A stretch of 64,000 nt of DNA from contig MKGP02000097.1 in assembly GCA_001913845.2 (NCBI GenBank), forward strand, positions 21,614 through 85,613, given 5' to 3'. Shown piece after piece: positions 19,268 to 28,487 of this stretch. Positions within the stretch are counted from its first letter, which is position 1. Each line of letters starts with the position of its first letter. The stretch is from Limnothrix sp. CACIAM 69d. GTDB lineage: Bacteria > Cyanobacteriota > Cyanobacteriia > CACIAM-69d. Below the pieces are notes generated by a model. It was given only the letters and a program-made list of their open reading frames with translations. It did not search any database and had not been told where the DNA came from. A program made the translations under genes and the position numbers.

Positions 19268-20212
19268 TCAAAGCCGTTTATCAATCATGTCGGCCAGCAA
19301 GGCCAAAATGGCCGTTTGGGTGGCAGCCAACAGCAAAATTAGGGTGGTTTCCGTCAGGTCATTGCGCACAAAAATATCTTGCGCCAACGAAACACAAAAC
19401 CCGATCGCAAAGGCCGCTGAAACGGGCATCAAAATTCGCATCGGCGCAAAATAAAGCCCCGTGCGCAAAATAATTTGCACAAATCGCAAGGTATCCCGAA
19501 TCGGTTTAATTTTGCTGCGGCCCTGGCGTGGGTGATAGTCGATCGGCTCGTAATGCACCGTATAGCCATTGGTGAGCATGGCCACCGTAATGGTGGTGGT
19601 GAAGCTAAAGGTATTGGGCAGAATATTCAAAAATTGATCGACAATTTCCTTCCGGAAAATCCGCAACCCACTGTTCAAATCAGGAATCTTGGTTTTGGTA
19701 ATCCACTCCGCAAAGCGAACGAGAAACCACTTGGGAATTTTCCGCAAATTGGAATATTGCACATTCTCCCCAGTTCGCGACCCCACAACCATGTCCGCTT
19801 CCGCCAGTTGAATTAAATTCACCAAGGCCGGAATCCGTTCATTGGGATAGGTTCCATCCGCATCGGTAATCACAATCAAAGAATATTTGGCGTGACGAAT
19901 TCCGGTTTTTAAGGCCGCACCATAGCCCCGATTGATGTTGTGATCAATGACCCGAAGACCGGGCAGTTGATGCAAAATTTCACCGGTTCGATCGCTGGAA
20001 CCATCGTTCACCGCAATGATTTCATAGACACCCGGATAAGCCCTGAGAGTGTCTTGCAAATGTTCAATGGTGGGAGCAACACCCAATTCTTCATTAAAAA
20101 CCGGCAATACCAAAGAAAAAGCAGGATAGGCTGTTTCCCCAGAGCGATCGCCTGGCTCATTTTGATCCACCAGAGCGGGATGGTTAGCGATGCTTGGGGG
20201 ATTGCTACTCAT
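19268..20212 (-). CDS. Family 2 glycosyltransferase with C-terminal membrane segments (GtrB/Dpm1-like)
   Basis: 314 residues from ATG at 20212 (MSSNPPSIANHPALV). The GT-A domain shows SLVLPVFNEELGVAPTIEHL, the nucleotide-binding NDGSSDRTGEIL, the DxD-type motif VITDADGTYP, and NSGLRIFRKEI. Two hydrophobic helices close the protein (LMPVSAAFAIGFCVSLAQD and TLILLLAATQTAILALLADM). This layout is that of enzymes transferring a sugar to a polyprenyl phosphate at the cytoplasmic face. The donor and the pathway are unknown; no flippase or polymerase is adjacent. Confidence 0.9.
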   Translation of the reverse strand: MSSNPPSIANHPALVDQNEPGDRSGETAYPAFSLVLPVFNEELGVAPTIEHLQDTLRAYPGVYEIIAVNDGSSDRTGEILHQLPGLRVIDHNINRGYGAALKTGIRHAKYSLIVITDADGTYPNERIPALVNLIQLAEADMVVGSRTGENVQYSNLRKIPKWFLVRFAEWITKTKIPDLNSGLRIFRKEIVDQFLNILPNTFSFTTTITVAMLTNGYTVHYEPIDYHPRQGRSKIKPIRDTLRFVQIILRTGLYFAPMRILMPVSAAFAIGFCVSLAQDIFVRNDLTETTLILLLAATQTAILALLADMIDKRL

Positions 20213-20523
20213 GCGAAATAATCGCCTCAAAAAACAGGAAAGTGACGGGAAATTCAGGGAGCGGGGCCCAAGAATGCCGTTAGCACCCGCACACCAAACG
20301 CCGTCTACTTTACCATTGGCTTGATCTACCCCAGGGAATTCTAAATGGGGTAGTCATTATCTCCGCAGAGGATCGATCGCCTTATGCCGTTTGGAGCGGT
20401 GATGAGGGGGTGATGGGACGGTGATTCGATCGCAAAACTTCGAGAAAACTCGACTGTCGAGCCTTCGTCAAGCCTGCGTAGAACCTTGGTTGCAGAAATT
20501 CAGAGATTAAGAGGTTGATCAGT
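20213..20523. promoter_or_regulatory. Divergent spacer with an 8-bp hairpin
   Basis: Gene-free stretch between the glycosyltransferase and the metal-dependent hydrolase. It contains a perfect inverted repeat, CTACCCCA (20326-20333) and TGGGGTAG (20346-20353), with a 12-base loop and no T-run, so it could be an operator or an mRNA leader hairpin. Confidence 0.4.
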
Positions 20524-21423
20524 ATGCGTAATTTGGCGGCGCGATCGCCCCGTTGGCGACCCCACTGGCCCCCCTTGGGCAGGCTGAAATGGGGACTCTT
20601 AACCATGTTGGTCATTGGCCTGGCCGCGATCGGGGGCATCGTCAGTTGGGGAGCCACCCAGCCCAGCCAGGCCGCAACCCCCGGCGGCACGGAACTGGTT
20701 TGGTATGGCCAATCGGCCTTCAAGCTCACCACCCCTTCGGGCAAGGTGCTTTGGCTCGATCCCTGGCTGCAAAATCCGGCCAACCCCGAAGGCAAAGCAG
20801 TCCTGAACCAGCTCGATCGCGCTGACTTGGTGCTCATCACCCATGGACACAACGACCATGTGGGAGATGCCGTGGCGATCGGCAAAAAAACCGGAGCCCA
20901 ACTGGTGGCCACCTTTGACCTAGCCAAGGCCCTGGTTTCCGTGTTGGGCTACCCCCAAGAACAAATGCAGTTTCCGGCTCTCGGCAACTTTGGCGGTCAA
21001 ATTTCCTTGCTGGACGGGGATGTGGAAGTGGCCTTCGTGCCAGCGGTTCATAGTTCCACCGTCAGCACCGATGGCAACCCCCAACCCTTTTATGCAGGTA
21101 ACCCGGGTGGCTTTTGGATCAAGGTGAAAAACGGCCCCACCCTCTACCACACAGGCGATACAGACCTGTTTGGAGACATGGCCCTCATTCCCAAATTTGG
21201 CCCCGTGGATTTGATGTTGACCTGTATTGGCGGCAAGTTCACCATGGGCCCCGATCGCGCCGCTGAAGCGGTGGAACTGGTGCGCCCCAAATTAGTGGTG
21301 CCCATGCACTACGGCTTGTTCTCATTGCCGGGTACACCGGAACAGTTTGCCGCAGCCTTGCAATCCAGACGGATCACCACTCCCATGAAGGTGATGAAAA
21401 TTGGGGTTCCCGAGCAAATCTAG
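20524..21423 (+). CDS. Membrane-anchored metallo-beta-lactamase-fold hydrolase (UPF0173-like)
   Basis: About 299 residues from ATG at 20524. An N-terminal hydrophobic segment (WGLLTMLVIGLAAIGGIVSW, ~22-41) anchors or exports it. The domain has the zinc-ligand motif THGHNDHVGD, a further ligand in VPAVHSSTVSTDG, DTDLFGDMALIP, and MHYGLFSLPGTPEQF at the end. This is the metal-dependent hydrolase family close to UlaG/YtkL, with WYGQSAFKLTTPSGKVLWLD near the start. Substrate unknown; cyanobacterial members are usually called only 'metal-dependent hydrolase'. Confidence 0.9.
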   Translation: MRNLAARSPRWRPHWPPLGRLKWGLLTMLVIGLAAIGGIVSWGATQPSQAATPGGTELVWYGQSAFKLTTPSGKVLWLDPWLQNPANPEGKAVLNQLDRADLVLITHGHNDHVGDAVAIGKKTGAQLVATFDLAKALVSVLGYPQEQMQFPALGNFGGQISLLDGDVEVAFVPAVHSSTVSTDGNPQPFYAGNPGGFWIKVKNGPTLYHTGDTDLFGDMALIPKFGPVDLMLTCIGGKFTMGPDRAAEAVELVRPKLVVPMHYGLFSLPGTPEQFAAALQSRRITTPMKVMKIGVPEQI

Positions 21424-21633
21424 GAACCGCTCTTTAACAACCCAAAAATCAAACTTTACTGGCTTTTTGGGAAATACATGGGCAATCAGTCCCAAAAAAT
21501 ACTGGCAAGTTGATCGAAAATAATCGATCGCCCTGCCAGTGTTTTTCATGATTCACAGTCACGATTGCAACGCCCCGATCGAGTTGGAAACCCAAAATCA
21601 TGGAACACTTCAACTCAGCAAATTGATTTGGAA

Positions 21634-22065
21634 CTATGCGGGTTCCCCTTCCGAGGAGTCAGGGGCGATCGCGGCAAACTTAGCGAACACTTCCGCCTCC
21701 GTCAGGTTCACCGTCTGATTCGCAAAGTCATAGTAATGGGGTTTGCGATCGACAAAAATTTGCTCCGTGAATTCAAAAGGCTGGTCATCAGCAAATAATC
21801 CCGCTGGCACAAAATAGTCCTGAGTTGGAACCAGCCGATAAAACAAATGAGTGCCGCATTCACCGCAAAATGCTCGCTCGGCCCAGTCTGACGATCGGTA
21901 AACCTTCAGTTTCTCGCTTCCTTCGATTTGCACATCGGAACCGCAAGCAATCCCCAGCGCTGGGCCACCACTCCATCGACGACACATCCCACAGTGACAA
22001 GCATCCACGGTGGTTCTGTCGGGAACTTCAATGGTGATCGCCCCACACAGACAGTGACCTTTCAT
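21634..22065 (-). CDS. GFA-family (Mss4-like) zinc protein
   Basis: 143 residues from ATG at 22065 (MKGHCLCGAITIEVP). The seven cysteines of the GFA/CENP-V fold are in place: CLCG, ACHCGMCRRWSGG, and FCGECGTHLF. The name 'glutathione-dependent formaldehyde-activating enzyme' is applied broadly to the family, but most members have no proven activity, so I give no symbol. It is divergent from the PIN toxin pair. The final residues carry a short acidic tail (PDSSEGEPA). Confidence 0.9.
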   Translation of the reverse strand: MKGHCLCGAITIEVPDRTTVDACHCGMCRRWSGGPALGIACGSDVQIEGSEKLKVYRSSDWAERAFCGECGTHLFYRLVPTQDYFVPAGLFADDQPFEFTEQIFVDRKPHYYDFANQTVNLTEAEVFAKFAAIAPDSSEGEPA

Positions 22066-22236
22066 TGATCGCGCCTCCTCCATCAGAGACCATTTGAACG
22101 GCCGCAACAGCGGCGGTTACGGCAACCATTGCTTGATTTTAGTACGATAATTCTCAAGGGTCACTATCAAAATGTTGCTGGGGGCGATCGCTTGCCTCGT
22201 CCCTTAGTACTGGCCCTGCAATAATCTAGGTTAAAG

Positions 22237-22326
22237 GTGCTGTCCGATCGCGCCCAAGAACTCTATCGATCGTTCGATGCCCCACTCCAGATCGATCGCA
22301 CCAACAAAGCCTTCTACCAACCCTAG
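22237..22326 (+). pseudogene. Possible gene remnant or miniORF upstream of the PIN pair
   Basis: A 29-codon frame from GTG at 22237 to a stop at 22324 reads like protein sequence (DRAQELYRSFDAPLQIDRTN, then KAFYQP). It sits 13 bases before the antitoxin-like start. It could be the tail of a decayed gene or a short leader; support is only its coding-like composition. Confidence 0.25.
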
Positions 22327-22338
22327 CGAGCCAACATT

Positions 22339-22632
22339 ATGATGACTGTCAAAGAACGACTCCTCTTGGCGATCGACCAAGCCCCCGAAACCGTCCTAGA
22401 GATTGTTTTGATGTTTCTGATGTTTGTTCAGCAACAATTTCAGTCATCACTACAATCCCAAGCGGAGACACCAGAATTTGCTACGGATGAAGCTGCACCA
22501 TTACCCAGCTTTTTTGCCACCGCCCAGCGCCTAAGTGCAGATCTTCCCGAAGAAGCCTGGAAAGATTGGCCAGCCGATTTTTCCATCAACCTTGATCACT
22601 ACCTCTATGGCAGCCCGAAGGTCGAGGAATGA
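22339..22632 (+). CDS. Putative antitoxin of a PIN-domain toxin-antitoxin pair
   Basis: 97 residues from ATG at 22339 (or 22342). The N-terminus MMTVKERLLLAIDQAPETVL resembles short cyanobacterial proteins often paired with PIN toxins; no ribbon-helix-helix or AbrB domain is obvious. The C-terminal half (SADLPEEAWKDWPADFSINL) resembles the flexible region by which antitoxins wrap their toxin. The stop overlaps the toxin start by four bases (ATGA), as in many toxin-antitoxin operons. The role is inferred from pairing and size. Confidence 0.7.
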   Translation: MMTVKERLLLAIDQAPETVLEIVLMFLMFVQQQFQSSLQSQAETPEFATDEAAPLPSFFATAQRLSADLPEEAWKDWPADFSINLDHYLYGSPKVEE

Positions 22633-23048
22633 AAACCTTCTTTGCTGATACTGGCTATTGGATTGCAACCCTTTATCCACAAGATCCACTACACGACATC
22701 GCCAAAGTCGTGAGCCAGCGACTTTTCCCTTTTCGAGTTATCACCACTGATTGGGTACTCAACGAATTACTGAACGCATTTTCCAAAAAAGATCGCCGGG
22801 TTCGTCAACTAGCAGCAGCGTTTGTTGAGTCGCTCCAAAGCGATCCCAACGTTGAAATCATTCCAGCAACATCTCAACTCTTTGACCGTGCCCTGAAGCT
22901 CTATCGCGATCGCCCCGATTCCGCTTGGAGCCACACCGATTGCATTTCCTTTTGTGTGATGGGCGATCGGCAAATTCGCGAAGCCCTCGCCCACGATCGC
23001 CACTTTGAACAAGCCGGTTTTGTTGCCCTGTTGCGCCAAACGAATTGA
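22629..23048 (+). CDS. PIN-domain ribonuclease (VapC-like toxin)
   Basis: 139 residues. The PIN acidic residues are visible: Asp in KTFFADTGYW (residue 7), Glu in DWVLNELLNAF (~46), Asp in WSHTDCISF (~103), and Asp in ALAHDRHFEQAGF (~122). These would bind Mg/Mn for RNA cleavage. Overlap with the upstream small gene supports a type II toxin-antitoxin operon. Which RNA it cuts is unknown; housekeeping PIN proteins are less likely given the overlapping partner. Confidence 0.88.
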   Translation: MKTFFADTGYWIATLYPQDPLHDIAKVVSQRLFPFRVITTDWVLNELLNAFSKKDRRVRQLAAAFVESLQSDPNVEIIPATSQLFDRALKLYRDRPDSAWSHTDCISFCVMGDRQIREALAHDRHFEQAGFVALLRQTN

Positions 23049-23086
23049 GGGCGCAGGGTTGCTAGTTCCCACGCCCTCGATCGCTC

Positions 23087-23254
23087 CTACTTCTTGTCAC
23101 ACTTCTTGTCACGCGATCGCTTCAAGCCAGGAAACACCAACCAGGCGATCGCCGCCGAACCAGCCAACATCGCCGCCACCGGAAAGGTTTGCGACAACGC
23201 CGCCAAAGCCGCCGTCACCTCCAACAACAACTTGATGTCTTCGAGGGTTTCCAT
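23087..23254 (-). CDS. Small membrane protein, 55 residues
   Basis: Read leftward from ATG at 23254, with an almost ideal GGAGG eight bases before the start. The product begins METLEDIKLLLEVTAALAAL, has a hydrophobic helix around VAAMLAGSAAIAWLVFPGL, and ends in a lysine/arginine-rich cytoplasmic tail (KRSRDKKCDKK). Two HIP1 octamers fall inside the frame without breaking it. It is convergent with the PIN pair and upstream of nothing on its strand. Not in any family I recognise. A type I toxin-like or regulatory miniprotein are both conceivable, but there is no direct evidence. Confidence 0.6.
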   Translation of the reverse strand: METLEDIKLLLEVTAALAALSQTFPVAAMLAGSAAIAWLVFPGLKRSRDKKCDKK

Positions 23255-23415
23255 GGGCTGTCCTCCGAACTCGATATCTCTATCAAACTCGGCCCTTGTC
23301 GGAGTTACAGTTGCTGGCTTGTCGGACTTGGGTTGCTGTTTGATGAAACTCAGCGCGGGAACAGATCCAAAACCTGTCCCCGTTCATAAACTGAGTCATT
23401 CAGCGCAGTTGGCGA

Positions 23416-24714
23416 TTACAAGCTCGACAGTACCTCGCGGGCCGCGGCTAAAGTCGCTTCAATGTCCTCGTCGGTGTGGGCCAACGACGTGAAGCCCGCC
23501 TCAAACTGCGAGGGAGCCAGGTACACACCCCGCTCCAACATGCCCCGGTGGAAACGGCTGAACTTGGTCAGGTCAGCGGCCTTGGCTTCTTCGTAGTTGC
23601 GCACGGGGCCCGCCGTGAAGAACATGCCAAACATGCCGCTGATGTGGCCGCCGCAGACTTCGTGACCCGCTTCTCGGGCAATTTCCAGCAAACCGTTAAT
23701 CAGCTTGCCGGTGATTTGATCGAGATATTCGTAGCTGCCGGGACGACGCAACAGTTCCAGGGTTTTGATGCCAGCGGTCATGGCCAGGGGGTTACCCGAC
23801 AGGGTTCCCGCTTGGTACATGGGGCCAGCGGGGGCCACCATTTGCATGATGTCGCGACGGCCGCCGTAAGCGCCCACGGGCAACCCACCGCCGATCACCT
23901 TGCCGAGGGTGGTCAGGTCGGGAGTGATGCCGAATTTTTCTTGCACGCCACCGTAGGCAATCCGGAAGCCGGTCATCACTTCGTCAAACACCAACAGCGC
24001 CCCGTCTTCTTTGGTGATTTCGCGCAGGCCGGCCAGGAAGCCGGGTTCGGGGACGATGAAGCCCGCGTTACCCACGATCGGCTCCAGGATCACACCCGCG
24101 ATTTCACCGGGATATTCCGCGAACAGGGCCTTGACGGCTTCCAGGTCGTTGTAGGGGGCGGTCAGGGTGTCGGCGGTGACGGTTTTTGGCACGCCGGGGG
24201 AGTCGGGCAAGCCGAGGGTAGCCACGCCAGAGCCGGCCTTGACCAAGAACATGTCGCCGTGGCCGTGGTAGCAGCCTTCAAACTTCAGCAGTTTGGTGCG
24301 GCCGGTGTAGGCACGCATCAGGCGCTGGACGGCGATGCAGGCTTCGGTGCCGGAGTTGACGAAGCGCACCATTTCGATGCTGGGGACGGCATCGATCACC
24401 ATCTGGGCCAGCACGTTTTCTAGGTAGCAGGGCGCTCCGAAGCTGGTTCCTTTGTCGATCGCGGCTTTCAGGGCTTCCAACACTTCGGGATGGGCATGGC
24501 CACAGATGGCGGGGCCCCAAGTGCCCACGTAGTCGATGTAGCGGTTGTTGTCCACATCCCAGGCATAGGCTCCTTGGACGCGATCGAACACGATCGGCTG
24601 ACCACCCACGGACTTAAACGCACGCACGGGCGAGTTCACGCCACCGGGCATCAGCGTTTGGGCAGCGGCAAAAATTTCTTCTGAACGGGTGGTGTTAAGG
24701 GCAGTGGCAACCAC
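23416..24714 (-). CDS. hemL: Glutamate-1-semialdehyde 2,1-aminomutase
   Basis: PLP enzyme that makes 5-aminolevulinate, the first dedicated precursor of heme, chlorophyll and bilins, from glutamate-1-semialdehyde. 432 residues, full length, from ATG at 24714. Class III aminotransferase features: [53 protein letters not shown], and the PLP lysine in [16 protein letters not shown]. No hem neighbours. No leader RNA element was recognised in the 173-base upstream gap. Confidence 0.98.
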   Translation of the reverse strand: MVATALNTTRSEEIFAAAQTLMPGGVNSPVRAFKSVGGQPIVFDRVQGAYAWDVDNNRYIDYVGTWGPAICGHAHPEVLEALKAAIDKGTSFGAPCYLENVLAQMVIDAVPSIEMVRFVNSGTEACIAVQRLMRAYTGRTKLLKFEGCYHGHGDMFLVKAGSGVATLGLPDSPGVPKTVTADTLTAPYNDLEAVKALFAEYPGEIAGVILEPIVGNAGFIVPEPGFLAGLREITKEDGALLVFDEVMTGFRIAYGGVQEKFGITPDLTTLGKVIGGGLPVGAYGGRRDIMQMVAPAGPMYQAGTLSGNPLAMTAGIKTLELLRRPGSYEYLDQITGKLINGLLEIAREAGHEVCGGHISGMFGMFFTAGPVRNYEEAKAADLTKFSRFHRGMLERGVYLAPSQFEAGFTSLAHTDEDIEATLAAAREVLSSL

Positions 24715-24887
24715 AGCGAGCGTCTCCTTAGTTGGGTGTAATGGTTGGTTGTGATGGGGTTGGCGAATATCAAACCATTTTTACAACCCTAAAATTTTAA
24801 AATGAGAGGGGCGATCGCTGTCAGAAGTGGTAATATAGCCAAGCAATGTTGAGTGGCACTTGTGCGGCCGCTGGCGTAGCCGACCCT

Positions 24888-24960
24888 GGATGCGTAGCTC
24901 AGTTGGATAGAGCATCAGATTCCGGTTCTGAGGGTCGGGGGTTCGAGTCCCTCCGCATCC
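24888..24960 (+). tRNA. tRNA-Arg (anticodon CCG)
   Basis: A 73-base cloverleaf: acceptor GGATGCG/CGCATCC, D arm GCTC/GAGC, anticodon stem TCAGA/TCTGA with loop TTCCGGT, T arm with GGTTCGAGTCC. Anticodon CCG reads CGG. The CCA end is not encoded. A TAATAT box at 24831-24836 is a candidate -10 element. Confidence 0.96.
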
Positions 24961-25058
24961 GTTCCCATTGATTCTGTTGATCCTGGACAAATGGTGATCG
25001 CATAAAATGGCGATCACGGGCTGGTTTTGGTGTTGTTCAACCGGCCCTAGAGTTTACT

Positions 25059-25718
25059 GTGGCCACTGACGCATCGCCTTCTCATCCGTCTAATTTGCCG
25101 TCCCCATCGGAAGCTGGGGCTAATGCTGGTTCTGGGTCTGAGTCTTCACCCCAAACAGAAGCTGCGGCCACCCCGCCGGCCCCGGCCAATGCGGTGGCCA
25201 TTCGCGACATGACGATCGATGACCTCGCTCCGGTCTTTCACCTGGGCGAACAGCTTTTTCAAAATGAGTTGTATCCCACGCTGTACCGCACTTGGGATGA
25301 GTGGGAGGTCTCGGGCCTCTACAACACGGATCCGGAATATTGCCTGATTGCGGAAGTGGAAGGCGAGTTTGCGGGGTTTGTGTTGGGGACGGTGATTGAA
25401 AAGCAGATGACCTACGGCTACATCAATTGGCTCGGGGTTGATCACCGATTCCAGCGCCGGGGCGTGGCCGACTCCTTGGTCGATCGATTTGTGGAGCGCA
25501 CGATCCACCAAGGGGCCCGCAGCCTATTCATTGACACGGATCCTGCCAATGAACCGGCGGTGAAGTTTTTTACCCGCAAGGGCTTTGACAATGTGCGCCG
25601 CCACGTTTATATGTCGCTCGATTTGGGACAACATCCCTACTTTGGCCGGCTAATTGACTATGAACAAGACCAGGTGGAGCGGGCTGCCCGCAAGCATCGC
25701 CGCCGCGCCAAGGGATAG
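25059..25718 (+). CDS. GNAT-family N-acetyltransferase
   Basis: 219 residues from GTG at 25059. The first ~48 residues are a Ser/Pro/Ala-rich, probably disordered extension. The GNAT domain starts at AIRDMTIDDLAPVFHLGEQ and has the acetyl-CoA pyrophosphate loop in HRFQRRGVADSLVDRF (R/QxxGxA pattern) and the C-terminal FFTRKGFDNVRRHVYM. It is closest in feel to RimI-type protein acetyltransferases, but the substrate cannot be told. It lies alone between tRNA-Arg and a hybrid kinase. Confidence 0.9.
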   Translation: MATDASPSHPSNLPSPSEAGANAGSGSESSPQTEAAATPPAPANAVAIRDMTIDDLAPVFHLGEQLFQNELYPTLYRTWDEWEVSGLYNTDPEYCLIAEVEGEFAGFVLGTVIEKQMTYGYINWLGVDHRFQRRGVADSLVDRFVERTIHQGARSLFIDTDPANEPAVKFFTRKGFDNVRRHVYMSLDLGQHPYFGRLIDYEQDQVERAARKHRRRAKG

Positions 25719-25838
25719 GTTGTGCAGTTGATCCCTTGATCCCCAAGCCTGCCCTCTGGCGATCGTGGCGTGCGATCGTGGACTTTGATCGCGGACTGAA
25801 CTGGTGAGAAACAAGGGTCTTCAGCCCCTAATTTGCCC

Positions 25839-28280
25839 ATGAAGTTTTTGCCCCTGCGCACCAAAATTGTCCTTGCTGTGATGGCTAGTGGTTGGGTGGG
25901 GGCGGCGCTGGTCGGTCACTTAACCCTGGAAATGATGCGGGCTTCCTTTTCGCCAGCCACCGTGCAGGGACACCAGGAAAAATATCGATCGCATGTGTTG
26001 GCCTATTACCAATCGGCTGGATCTTGGGATGCGGCCAAGCAGCGGGAAGATTTAGGCCACTTCATCCAGCGCCGGCGGGCAGAACTAGCCCGTAGTCACA
26101 GCGCTGACCTGCCTAGGGATCCCCGCCCGATCGATTGCCCTGTTGAAAGCTGGCTTCAGCGGCTCAAAGCCTGGTTAGGCCCCCTGGTGATGTTTGGGCG
26201 GCCCTCCCCACCTCCCATGGCTCAGGGGCCTTTGGGCACATTGTCCTGTCATGCGGAAGTTGCTTGGCCGTCCGATCGCCCAGCACTTCAGGAAGATCCG
26301 GCGATGGCTCCTGGTTGGTTTTTGCCCCCCAACCCAGGACAACCCAGGGCAGGCCGACCGCTTTTTTCCGTGGTGGACTCAGAAGGCAACTATATCTTGC
26401 CCTCTGAGCGGGCGGCGCGGGGCGATCGCGTCCCATTTTTCGACTTGCAACGTTGGTGGTCTCAAGCATGGTCGCAGCGAATTTCTGAGCTGCAATTGAA
26501 GGAGCAAACCATTGGCTTCATTGTGTTTGAAAATGACTCGGAAGTAGATGATAGCTTCCTGGCCTATGAACAAAGTGTGCGAGTTAGTTTTCTGTTGGCT
26601 TTTTTGGTCACAACGCTTCCCATTGGCATGATGGGTTATTTTTTGGGAAACACGATCGCCAAGCCCTTGGAGCAATTAACAGAAGCTATCCGTCTAATGA
26701 AGCGAGGTGATTTAGACCGCGCGATCGAGGTTAAGGCCAATGGTGAAATTGGCCAATTGGCGACTGAGTTTGTGGCCATGCGATCCCAACGGCAATTGGC
26801 AGAGCAAAAATTAGCCCGCCAAAAACAGCAAGCCGAAGCAGCCAAGCACCAGGCAGAATTAGCCAATCAGGCTAAGAGTGAATTCTTGTCGAATATGAGC
26901 CATGAGTTGCGAACGCCGCTGAATGCTGTCATTGGATTTTCACAACTGATGAAGCGCGATATTGGCCTAACCGAGGATCAAAAAACTAACCTGGCCGTGA
27001 TTCAGATGAGCGGCGAGCATTTATTGAGACTTATTGATAATTTCCTGTCGATGGCCAAGATTGAAGCGGGCAAGGCGGAACTCGTTACACAGTCGATCGA
27101 GGTGCGATCGCTCTTTAAAGAAGTCGTGGCTATGTTCGAGTTGGCTGCCCATCAGAAGGGATTGCGCCTCGATTTTGAACTGGATTCAGCCTTGCCTGCC
27201 TATGTGGTGATGGATGATGGAAAATTGCGCCAAGTGTTGGTCAATCTATTAGGCAATGCTATTAAGTTCACGCCGGAAGGGGGCATTTCGGTGCAAGTGC
27301 GATATGCACCACCCGATCGCCTGATGGTGGAGGTGATTGATTCCGGGGTGGGCATTGAACCGACTGAGTTACCCAAGTTATTTCAGTCTTTTGAGCAAAC
27401 CGCATCGGGGCGATCGAGCCGTGTGGGAACCGGATTGGGCTTAGCCCTCAGTCGCTCTTTTATACAACTCATGGGGGGCGAAATTACGGTCAGAAGCCAG
27501 CCCAATCAGGGAACTGCTTTTCATTTTTGGATCAGTGCGCCCATTGGAGAGCCGAACAGCGCCAACCCCGATCCCCGGCAAATTATTGGGTTAGCGCCCG
27601 ATTCCCCAATTCCCCGCATTTTGATTGCTGACGATCGCCCGGAAAATTGCACCCTTTTGAGTCAACTGCTCAAGCACGTGGGGTTTGCTGTCCGGGAAGT
27701 GCATGACGGCTATCAGGCGATCGAGGAGTGGTCTAAATGGCAGCCCCACCTGATTTGGATGGATTTACGAATGCCACAACTTGATGGCATTTCGGCCATG
27801 AGACAAATTAAGAAACTAGCCCATTCAAAACAGCAGTTTGTGGCTATTTTAGCCCTGACGGCCAGTGCTTTTCAGGAAGATGAAGAGCAGGTTTTAGCAA
27901 CCGGTTTTGATGGATTTGTGCGCAAACCCTTCCGAGAGCAAACGATTCTGGATGCGATCGCCTATCATCTCCAAGTTCGCTATCTGTATGCCAACTTATC
28001 CACCGGTTTGGAAAGCGAGATCAGCAGCAGCTTCAGCGGACGATCGCCCGTCACCAGCCCTGAACTAACGGATCGCGTGAGTCAAAAACTACGAAATTTG
28101 CCAGAACTTTGGCGCAGGCAAATGCTGAAAGCAGCCCAGGAAGCGGACTTTTTTGAACTGGAATATTTGATTCATCAACTACCCCCAGAAGAGACATTAA
28201 TCATTGCTCAACTGAATCGTATTTTACATGATTATGACTATGATCAACTACAGTCATTATTGAGTATAAATCTGACATGA
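25839..28280 (+). CDS. Membrane hybrid histidine kinase with C-terminal receiver
   Basis: About 813 residues from ATG at 25839. Layout: membrane segment 1 ([20 protein letters not shown], ~10-30), a ~210-residue extracytoplasmic sensor of no recognised fold, segment 2 ([20 protein letters not shown]), HAMP, coiled coil, HisKA with [19 protein letters not shown], and HATPase_c with [18 protein letters not shown] and [10 protein letters not shown] receiver follows ([11 protein letters not shown]; phosphoacceptor Asp in [21 protein letters not shown]). About 110 extra residues close the chain. The next gene is a receiver-GGDEF protein 207 bases on, a likely partner. Confidence 0.95.
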   Translation: MKFLPLRTKIVLAVMASGWVGAALVGHLTLEMMRASFSPATVQGHQEKYRSHVLAYYQSAGSWDAAKQREDLGHFIQRRRAELARSHSADLPRDPRPIDCPVESWLQRLKAWLGPLVMFGRPSPPPMAQGPLGTLSCHAEVAWPSDRPALQEDPAMAPGWFLPPNPGQPRAGRPLFSVVDSEGNYILPSERAARGDRVPFFDLQRWWSQAWSQRISELQLKEQTIGFIVFENDSEVDDSFLAYEQSVRVSFLLAFLVTTLPIGMMGYFLGNTIAKPLEQLTEAIRLMKRGDLDRAIEVKANGEIGQLATEFVAMRSQRQLAEQKLARQKQQAEAAKHQAELANQAKSEFLSNMSHELRTPLNAVIGFSQLMKRDIGLTEDQKTNLAVIQMSGEHLLRLIDNFLSMAKIEAGKAELVTQSIEVRSLFKEVVAMFELAAHQKGLRLDFELDSALPAYVVMDDGKLRQVLVNLLGNAIKFTPEGGISVQVRYAPPDRLMVEVIDSGVGIEPTELPKLFQSFEQTASGRSSRVGTGLGLALSRSFIQLMGGEITVRSQPNQGTAFHFWISAPIGEPNSANPDPRQIIGLAPDSPIPRILIADDRPENCTLLSQLLKHVGFAVREVHDGYQAIEEWSKWQPHLIWMDLRMPQLDGISAMRQIKKLAHSKQQFVAILALTASAFQEDEEQVLATGFDGFVRKPFREQTILDAIAYHLQVRYLYANLSTGLESEISSSFSGRSPVTSPELTDRVSQKLRNLPELWRRQMLKAAQEADFFELEYLIHQLPPEETLIIAQLNRILHDYDYDQLQSLLSINLT

Positions 28281-28487
28281 AACTGTCATAGAATTTGATG
28301 GATATTTGATTGGTATTTACAATTAGCGCTCAGCGAATTTTTTAAGTATTGTGCTTGTATTTTGCTCCTTCGCTGCATTGGCAATTAGTATAAATTCACG
28401 AATTTCATGATGCGAGTTTCACAATTTGTGAATTAAATTTGCAAATTTTCAGAAACTCAAGACCACAATCTTCAGGATGCAGAGCCG

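Noticed and set aside
23476..24423. 315-codon plus-strand frame over hemL
   Set aside because: Complete overlap with the conserved HemL coding sequence on the other strand; His/Gly-rich translation typical of antisense shadow.
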